Under the pieces are notes generated by a model, which did no database searches, was not told the origin of the DNA, and saw only the letters and a list, made by a program, of their open reading frames with translations. A stretch of DNA of 17,900 nt from CAYFKJ01 sp964401845 (GTDB lineage: Bacteria > Pseudomonadota > Alphaproteobacteria > UBA2966): assembly GCA_964401845.1 (NCBI GenBank), contig CAYOAD010000063.1:1-17900 (forward strand), in the 5' to 3' direction. Both the position numbers and the translations under genes were made by a program. Of this stretch, positions 13,272-17,900 are shown piece by piece. The first letter of the stretch is position 1, and every line of letters starts with the position of its first letter.

Positions 13272-14123
13272 TCAGCCGCCGTCCCGCCTGCCCTCGTCGG
13301 CTTCCGCCTTCAACTCAAGCGCCCGGGCATAAACGGTCCGCTTTGGCAGGCCGGATTTCGCCGCCACCAGCGCGGCTGCCTCGCGCACGCTGTAATCTGC
13401 CAATGCTGCCGTCAGGATCGCGTCGAGGTCAAACGCCGGTGCATCGCCCCCCGGCGGCCCGACAACGACCACGATTTCACCTTTGGGGCTGTCCTCGTCT
13501 GCGTAAGCCGCCGCCAGGTCACCCAGTTGTCCCCGGCGGAACTCTTCATAGCGTTTGGTCAGCTCCCGCGCGACCGCGGCCGGGCGCGGTCCCAGCAGGT
13601 CCGCCATGTCAGCCAGCGACGCCGCCAGACGGCGGGGGCTTTCCATCAGCACCAACGTCGCCGGTATGGTTGCCAGTTCAGCCAGCTCGCTGCGCCGCTT
13701 GCCCTGCTTGGAAGGCAGGAAGCCGGCGAACATGAAGCGGTCCGTCGGCAGGCCCGATGCGGCCAGAGCCGCCAATACCGCGCTGGCGCCGGGGATGGGA
13801 ATGACCGCGATGCCGGCCTCCAGCGCGGCTTCCACCAGTTTGTAACCGGGATCGGATATCAGCGGTGTGCCGGCGTCCGACACCAACGCCACGATTTCGC
13901 CGTCGCCGAGGCGCTCCATGATCTTGGGCCGGGCGCGCCCCGCACTGTGTTCGTCATAGCGCAGCATCGGGGTTTTCAGGCCGTGCCGCTGCAGAAGCTT
14001 CACCGTCACCCGGGTGTCCTCGCAGGCGATGAGCGAGGCCCCGCCCAGCACCTCCACGGCGCGGGCCGAGATGTCGCCCATGTTGCCGATGGGCGTCGCC
14101 ACGATATAAAGACCAGGCTCCAA
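13272..14123 (-). CDS. rsmI: 16S rRNA 2'-O-ribose C1402 methyltransferase
   Basis: RsmI uses S-adenosylmethionine to methylate the ribose of C1402 in the 16S rRNA decoding centre, working with RsmH. The 283 residues include the tetrapyrrole-methylase-fold signatures: LYIVATPIGNMGDISARAVEVL at the N-terminus, IACEDTRVTVKLL, LVSDAGTPLISDPGYKLV, and PIPGASAVLAALAASGLPTDRF. The C-terminal REAAALVAAKSGLPKRTVYARAL helix pair is typical. The start is TTG 14123, with GGAGCAG about 9 bases upstream; no in-frame ATG gives the full N-terminal strand. It is divergent from the lppC-like gene with a 77-base intergenic gap in which I see no clear consensus promoter. Confidence 0.96.
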   Translation of the reverse strand: MEPGLYIVATPIGNMGDISARAVEVLGGASLIACEDTRVTVKLLQRHGLKTPMLRYDEHSAGRARPKIMERLGDGEIVALVSDAGTPLISDPGYKLVEAALEAGIAVIPIPGASAVLAALAASGLPTDRFMFAGFLPSKQGKRRSELAELATIPATLVLMESPRRLAASLADMADLLGPRPAAVARELTKRYEEFRRGQLGDLAAAYADEDSPKGEIVVVVGPPGGDAPAFDLDAILTAALADYSVREAAALVAAKSGLPKRTVYARALELKAEADEGRRDGG

Positions 14124-14200
14124 GGCGCTGCTCCGTTTACTTGGGGTACAACCGGCGCTACGTTTGATCCCGTGTTAAGATATTCCAGGGCATTGTTCAG

Positions 14201-15721
14201 GTGAGCCGAATTTCGTCAACCACGCTTTGTCTCAGGCGGCCCTTTTTCGGCCCGCTGGCGGCCGTGGCGTTGACCGCGATGCTGGCCGGCTGCGCCGAGG
14301 GCGGGCTCACGGGCAACCTGTCCGATTTGCTGGGTGAACGGTCGACGCCCGCGCCCGTCGAGGGCGAATCGAAGACACTGCCCGAGGCCACGCCGCCCGA
14401 TGCCGCGGCCGCCGAACCGGCCACGCCCAAGCTGGACCCGGCTGTCCCCGACCCGGCCGCGCCCGAACCCGCCGCCAGCTTGGAACCGGGCACGCCCGCG
14501 CGGCCCCTGCCGACACCCGATTTTGTCATGAGGCCGATCCCAGAGCCGGTGGGACCCTCCTTGATACGACCACCGATAACGGGGCCGCAGCCTCTTCGTA
14601 TCGCGCTCCTGCTGCCGTTGTCGGGCACCCAAAAGGCGTTGGGGCGGGCGCTGCTCGATTCAGCCCTGCTTGCCCTGTTTGACGTCGCCCCCGAGCGACT
14701 GACACTGATGCCGCGCGATACCGGCGGCACGGCCGAGGGCGCCGCCCGGTCGGCCGAGGACGTCCTGGGAGAGGGCGCTGAAATTATTCTCGGCCCTGTG
14801 TTCAGCCAGGCCGTGCAGGCGGCCGCCGAGCCGGCCCGCAAACGCGAGGTCAACGTCGTCGCCTTTTCGACCGACCGCAGCATCGCCGGCAACGGCGTCT
14901 ACCTGATGGGCTTCATGGCGGACCAGCAGGTCGACCGGGTGATGGACTATGCCGGCAGCCAGGGTATCAGACGCTATGCCTCGCTGGTTCCGATGACGCG
15001 CTACGGCGACCACATCATCGCGCAGCTGGCAACGGCGGCGAACCGCCACGGCGGTGAAATCGTCCGCATCGAGCGTTACGCGGCGGACGAGGAGGTCATG
15101 GAGCCTGCCAAGAGGCTGGCGGAATACGAAGGACGGCGGGCCGCCCTGGCGGCGCGCCGTCAGGAATTGTCGCAAAGCGAAGATCCCGACGCCGCTGCCG
15201 AGTTGGAAGAGCTGGAGAACGCCGAAACCCTGGGCGACGTGGATTTCGAGGCCGTCATGCTGCCGGAGGGTGGTGCGCGGTTGCGGGCGGTCGCACCGCT
15301 GTTGCCCTTTTATGACGTTCACCCCGACAAAGTCCGCTTTCTCGGCACCGGCCTTTGGGACGATGACAGCATTGGGCGTGAACCGGCTTTGGTCGGCGGC
15401 TGGTTCGCCGGACCGGACCCCAACCTGGGCAAGGCGTTCCGCGCGCGTTTCGAAGAAATCTATGGCTATCGCCCGCCGAGGATCGCCAGCCTCGCCTACG
15501 ACGCCGTGGCGCTGGCGGCAATCCTGTCGTCGGGCGGCCAGCGACCGGACTACACTGCGGAGGCGTTAACCGACCCCAGTGGCTTCGCCGGTGCGGATGG
15601 TCTGTTCCGCTTTCGCAGCGACGGCATTGCCGAACGCGGCCTGGCGGTCGTCGAGGTTCAGCCGCGCGGCCTGAAAGTGCTCGACCCCGCCCCAAATTCG
15701 TTCACCGCCGGCGGATCTTAG
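14201..15721 (+). CDS. lppC: LppC/LpoA-like lipoprotein, putative penicillin-binding protein activator
   Basis: The 506-residue lipoprotein has a lipobox LAGC with Cys31. A long Pro/Ala/Glu-rich linker (about residues 45-115) follows. Then comes a periplasmic binding protein type I fold starting RIALLLPLSGTQKALGRALLDSA and including ILGPVFSQAVQAAAEPA and NVVAFSTDRSIAGNGVYLMGFM. The C-terminal part AYDAVALAAILSSGG...GADGLFRFRSDGIAERGL is the usual end. In gammaproteobacteria LpoA of this family activates PBP1A from the outer membrane; for alphaproteobacteria the role is inferred. A charged segment at about residues 305-345 (RRQELSQSED...AAELEELENAET) may be a helical insertion. The start is GTG 14201, needed for the signal sequence, with no clear ribosome-binding site. 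It is divergent from rsmI and its TAG overlaps the hemW TAA. Confidence 0.9.
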   Translation: MSRISSTTLCLRRPFFGPLAAVALTAMLAGCAEGGLTGNLSDLLGERSTPAPVEGESKTLPEATPPDAAAAEPATPKLDPAVPDPAAPEPAASLEPGTPARPLPTPDFVMRPIPEPVGPSLIRPPITGPQPLRIALLLPLSGTQKALGRALLDSALLALFDVAPERLTLMPRDTGGTAEGAARSAEDVLGEGAEIILGPVFSQAVQAAAEPARKREVNVVAFSTDRSIAGNGVYLMGFMADQQVDRVMDYAGSQGIRRYASLVPMTRYGDHIIAQLATAANRHGGEIVRIERYAADEEVMEPAKRLAEYEGRRAALAARRQELSQSEDPDAAAELEELENAETLGDVDFEAVMLPEGGARLRAVAPLLPFYDVHPDKVRFLGTGLWDDDSIGREPALVGGWFAGPDPNLGKAFRARFEEIYGYRPPRIASLAYDAVALAAILSSGGQRPDYTAEALTDPSGFAGADGLFRFRSDGIAERGLAVVEVQPRGLKVLDPAPNSFTAGGS

Positions 15722-16935
15722 GCAAGCAATCGTCCGAGCAGGGTGTTCAGCACCGCCGCCCCCTTGCCCGTCGTCCGCAAACCGTCGTGGTCGGAAATCA
15801 AATAACCGCCTTCCGCCAGATCCGACACCGTGTCGGACGGGATCGCCTGCGTCAGCGGAACGCCGGTCAGTGCTTCGAAGCGCCGCGCCGAAACCCCCTC
15901 GCGCAGGCGCAATCCCATCATCAGGATTTCCGCCGTCAGATCCTCGGGGCTCAGGCCTTCCGCGCTTTCCGTGCCATGGCCGTCGGCATTGACGGCGGCC
16001 AGCCATTTTTCCGGGCTGCGGATACGGCTGGTCGCGGTGCGTCCGGCAGCCGTGTCCAGCCTGCCGTGCGCCCCCGGACCGACCCCGAGATAGGGATCGG
16101 ACCGCCAGTAGCTGAGATTGTGCCGGCTTTCGGCGCCGCTGCTGGCGTGGTTGGAAATCTCGTAGGCCGGCAGGCCGGCGGCCTCACAGAGCTCTTGGGT
16201 GAGATCGTAAAGCGCCGCACCCGTGTCCTCGTCCGGCACGATCAGGTCGCCCCGGCGCTGCGCCTCGTGAAACCGCGTGCCCCGTTCGATGGTCAGCTGA
16301 TATAACGAAAGATGCGGCAAGCCAAAATCCAGGGCTCGCGTCAGCTCCGCCCGCCAATTGGCAGGGGTCTGGCCGGGCCGGGCGTAGATGAGGTCGATGG
16401 AGACGTTGTCCGCTTCTGCCCGCGCCACGGCCAGGGCGGCTTTTGCTTCCGACACACTATGCATGCGTCCCAGCGCGGCCAGGTCCTCGTCGTCCAAGGC
16501 CTGCACCCCGAGGGAAAAGCGATTGACGGCGGCGGCGGCGTAGCCGGCAAAGCGGGCGGCCTCGACCGATGTCGGGTTCGCCTCGAGCGTGATTTCCGCC
16601 GCCGCCGCCAGTCCCAGCCGGTCCGCCACCGTGTCGATGACGGCGGCCACCGTGGCCGGCGGCATCAAGGACGGCGTGCCGCCGCCGAAGAAGATGCTGC
16701 TGACGCCGCCGTCGGGTTTGTCGATGAGCGCTGCCGCGCTGACCAGCTCGCGCACCAGGGCGGCCGACCAGGCGTCCTCATCGATGGTTTCGCGGACGTG
16801 GCTGTTGAAATCGCAGTACGGACACTTGGACAGGCAGAACGGCCAGTGCACATAGACGGCGAAGCCCGCCCCGGCGCTACTTGAAGCAGGCCGGCAGGAG
16901 CTGGGCGAAGGCGTTGGCGCGGTGGCTGATGGCAT
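15718..16935 (-). CDS. hemW: HemW, radical-SAM haem chaperone (coproporphyrinogen dehydrogenase paralogue)
   Basis: The protein has the radical-SAM cluster motif Cys34-LSK-Cys38-PY-Cys41, followed by Asp-Phe rather than the extra Cys of HemN, which marks HemW, a haem-binding chaperone that delivers haem to target proteins. SRHNLSYW supplies the HNxxY motif linked to haem binding in HemW. Also present are IFFGGGTPSLMP, EITLEANPTSVE, NRFSLGVQALDDEDLAALGRMH and SIDLIYARPGQT. Length here is 405 against about 380 for typical HemW. The start is uncertain: ATG 16935 lies inside the 3' end of rdgB with GGAAG about 6-8 bases upstream. The next in-frame candidate, GTG 16851, would cut into the first strand. 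It is the last visible gene of the rph-rdgB-hemW run. Confidence 0.93.
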   Translation of the reverse strand: MPSATAPTPSPSSCRPASSSAGAGFAVYVHWPFCLSKCPYCDFNSHVRETIDEDAWSAALVRELVSAAALIDKPDGGVSSIFFGGGTPSLMPPATVAAVIDTVADRLGLAAAAEITLEANPTSVEAARFAGYAAAAVNRFSLGVQALDDEDLAALGRMHSVSEAKAALAVARAEADNVSIDLIYARPGQTPANWRAELTRALDFGLPHLSLYQLTIERGTRFHEAQRRGDLIVPDEDTGAALYDLTQELCEAAGLPAYEISNHASSGAESRHNLSYWRSDPYLGVGPGAHGRLDTAAGRTATSRIRSPEKWLAAVNADGHGTESAEGLSPEDLTAEILMMGLRLREGVSARRFEALTGVPLTQAIPSDTVSDLAEGGYLISDHDGLRTTGKGAAVLNTLLGRLLA

Positions 16936-17515
16936 GCTTGGCTTCCGGCTCCATCTCTCCGTTCGTGATGTCGTGGCCGTCGGGCACGAACATGGGATCA
17001 TAACCGAAACCATTGTCGCCGCGCGGCGGCCAAATCAGATGGCCGTGGCAGCGGCCTTCGAACGATTCCCTATGCCCGTCGGGCCAAGCCAGCGTCAGGG
17101 CGGCGACGAAATGGGCGCCGCGCCGTTCCCGCGTCGTCGCACCCTTTGCCTGCAATTCGTCCTCGACCCGTTGCATGGCCGCCATGAAGTCACGCGGACC
17201 GCCGCCGGCCTCGGCTCTCGCCGCCTCTGCCCAGCGCGCGGAGTAGATACCGGGCGCGCCGTCCAGCGCGTCGACCGCCAGACCGGAATCGTCGGCCAGG
17301 GCCGGAAGGTCCGAGGCGCGGGCCGCCGCCAGGGCCTTGAGCTCGGCATTGGCGATGAATGTCGTGCCGGTCTCCTCCGGTTCGGGCAGGCCGAGTTCGG
17401 CAGCCGATAGCGTCTCGATGCCCAAGGGGGCGAGCAGCTCACCGATCTCCCGGGCCTTGCCGGGGTTGTGGGTGGCGACGACGATTTTGCCGCCGGTGAA
17501 CTTGCGCGCGCTCAT
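16877..17515 (-). CDS. rdgB: dITP/XTP pyrophosphatase (non-canonical purine NTPase)
   Basis: RdgB hydrolyses dITP, XTP and related deaminated purine nucleotides to monophosphates and pyrophosphate, keeping them out of DNA and RNA. The 212 residues show VVATHNPGKAREI (residues 12-24), LPALADDSGLAVDALDGAPGIYSARWA with catalytic Asp76, DNGFGYDPMFVPDG, and the end SHRANAF. The length is typical (about 200). ATG 17515 is 15 bases after the rph stop with only a weak ribosome-binding site, suggesting coupled translation. The 3' end overlaps the proposed hemW start by about 60 bases; see the hemW entry. The rph-rdgB-hemW order is usual for alphaproteobacteria. Confidence 0.97.
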   Translation of the reverse strand: MSARKFTGGKIVVATHNPGKAREIGELLAPLGIETLSAAELGLPEPEETGTTFIANAELKALAAARASDLPALADDSGLAVDALDGAPGIYSARWAEAARAEAGGGPRDFMAAMQRVEDELQAKGATTRERRGAHFVAALTLAWPDGHRESFEGRCHGHLIWPPRGDNGFGYDPMFVPDGHDITNGEMEPEAKHAISHRANAFAQLLPACFK

Positions 17516-17530
17516 GGTCGAAGACGCCGG

Positions 17531-17900
17531 TTATTCGAGACCCAGCGCCTGGCGCTGCTTGACGGCAAGCTGTGTGCCGCCGGCTTCGGCGAGATCGAGC
17601 AGGGCGAGAAATCGATCGCGCGAGAACGGCGCCTCTTCGGCTGTGCCCTGGACCTCGATGATGTCGCCCTGTCCCGTCAGCACGAAGTTGGCGTCGGCCT
17701 GGGCGTTGGAATCCTCCGGATAATCGAGATCCAGCACCGCCTCTCCCTGATAGAGACCGCAACTGACCGCGACGACCTGATCCATCAGCGGCAACGACGG
17801 AATGACGCCGTCATCGACCAGCTTGGCCAGGGCGATGTGCAACGCCACGTAGGCGCCGGTGATCGAGGCGGTGCGCGTGCCGCCGTCGGCCTGCAGCACG
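17531..17900 (-). CDS. rph: Ribonuclease PH (5' part outside window)
   Basis: Only the C-terminal 123 codons are visible and the frame is open across the right edge. RNase PH is a phosphate-dependent 3'-5' exoribonuclease that trims tRNA 3' ends. The visible part begins VLQADGGTRTASITGAYVAL, the highly conserved active-site region, then has VSCGLYQGEAVLDLDYPEDSNAQADANFV and ends ALLDLAEAGGTQLAVKQRQALG, the usual terminus. Full proteins are about 238 residues, so roughly half is missing to the right. It sits first in the visible part of the rph-rdgB-hemW run. Confidence 0.97.
   Translation of the reverse strand, partial: VLQADGGTRTASITGAYVALHIALAKLVDDGVIPSLPLMDQVVAVSCGLYQGEAVLDLDYPEDSNAQADANFVLTGQGDIIEVQGTAEEAPFSRDRFLALLDLAEAGGTQLAVKQRQALGLE

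Overview
The window is GC-rich chromosomal DNA with tightly packed housekeeping genes. Protein content and gene order point to an alphaproteobacterium, most likely of the Rhodospirillales type. The supporting evidence is a malic enzyme fused to a phosphotransacetylase-like domain, a rph-rdgB-hemW run, a divergent lppC / rsmI-yraN-(BON)-gshB cluster, an OlsB-type acyltransferase and several TTG/GTG starts. I see no phage, insertion-sequence transposase, CRISPR array, rRNA or tRNA, and every non-coding stretch is under 300 bases.

Layout. (1) 1-1911 (+): 3' part of a maeB-type malic enzyme, closed by a palindromic hairpin shared with the convergent pit. (2) 1975-4483 (-): an OlsB-like ornithine-lipid acyltransferase followed by a PiT phosphate transporter. 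Three 11-bp-spaced Pho half-sites stand just upstream of pit. (3) 4561-4861 (-): a tiny exported protein with its own promoter, Shine-Dalgarno and perfect-stem terminator. (4) 4926-5401 (+): a membrane-anchored c-type cytochrome behind a promoter with CueR-type architecture (19-bp spacer with a CTTCCC/GGGAAG dyad), which suggests copper control. (5) 5398-9987 (-): comM, an alanine-dehydrogenase-family enzyme, ampG and a YmdB-like macrodomain gene; the last three are nearly abutting and probably form one operon. (6) 10144-10596 (+): a SpoIIAA/STAS-like protein of unknown role. (7) 10613-11080 (-): a CopD-like four-helix membrane protein. (8) 11107-11210: a pair of inverted hairpin repeats bounded by CTAGGG...CCCTAG. 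(9) 11207-14123 (-): rsmI, yraN, a BON-domain lipoprotein and gshB. (10) 14201-15721 (+): an LppC/LpoA-like lipoprotein. (11) 15718-17900 (-): rph (partial), rdgB and hemW.

How the parts relate. Two stretches look condition-responsive. The olsB-pit pair fits phosphate stress: a phosphorus-free membrane lipid plus phosphate uptake, with a Pho box between the genes. The cytochrome c gene fits metal (copper) stress. The ald-ampG-macro group could link muropeptide uptake to amino-acid metabolism, but that is inference from position only. The rest is core maintenance: glutathione synthesis, rRNA methylation, nucleotide-pool cleaning, tRNA processing, haem trafficking and envelope assembly. I did not find a clearly new multi-gene system. 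The most informative signals are the two regulatory sites, the hairpin-pair element and the unusual ald-like enzyme.
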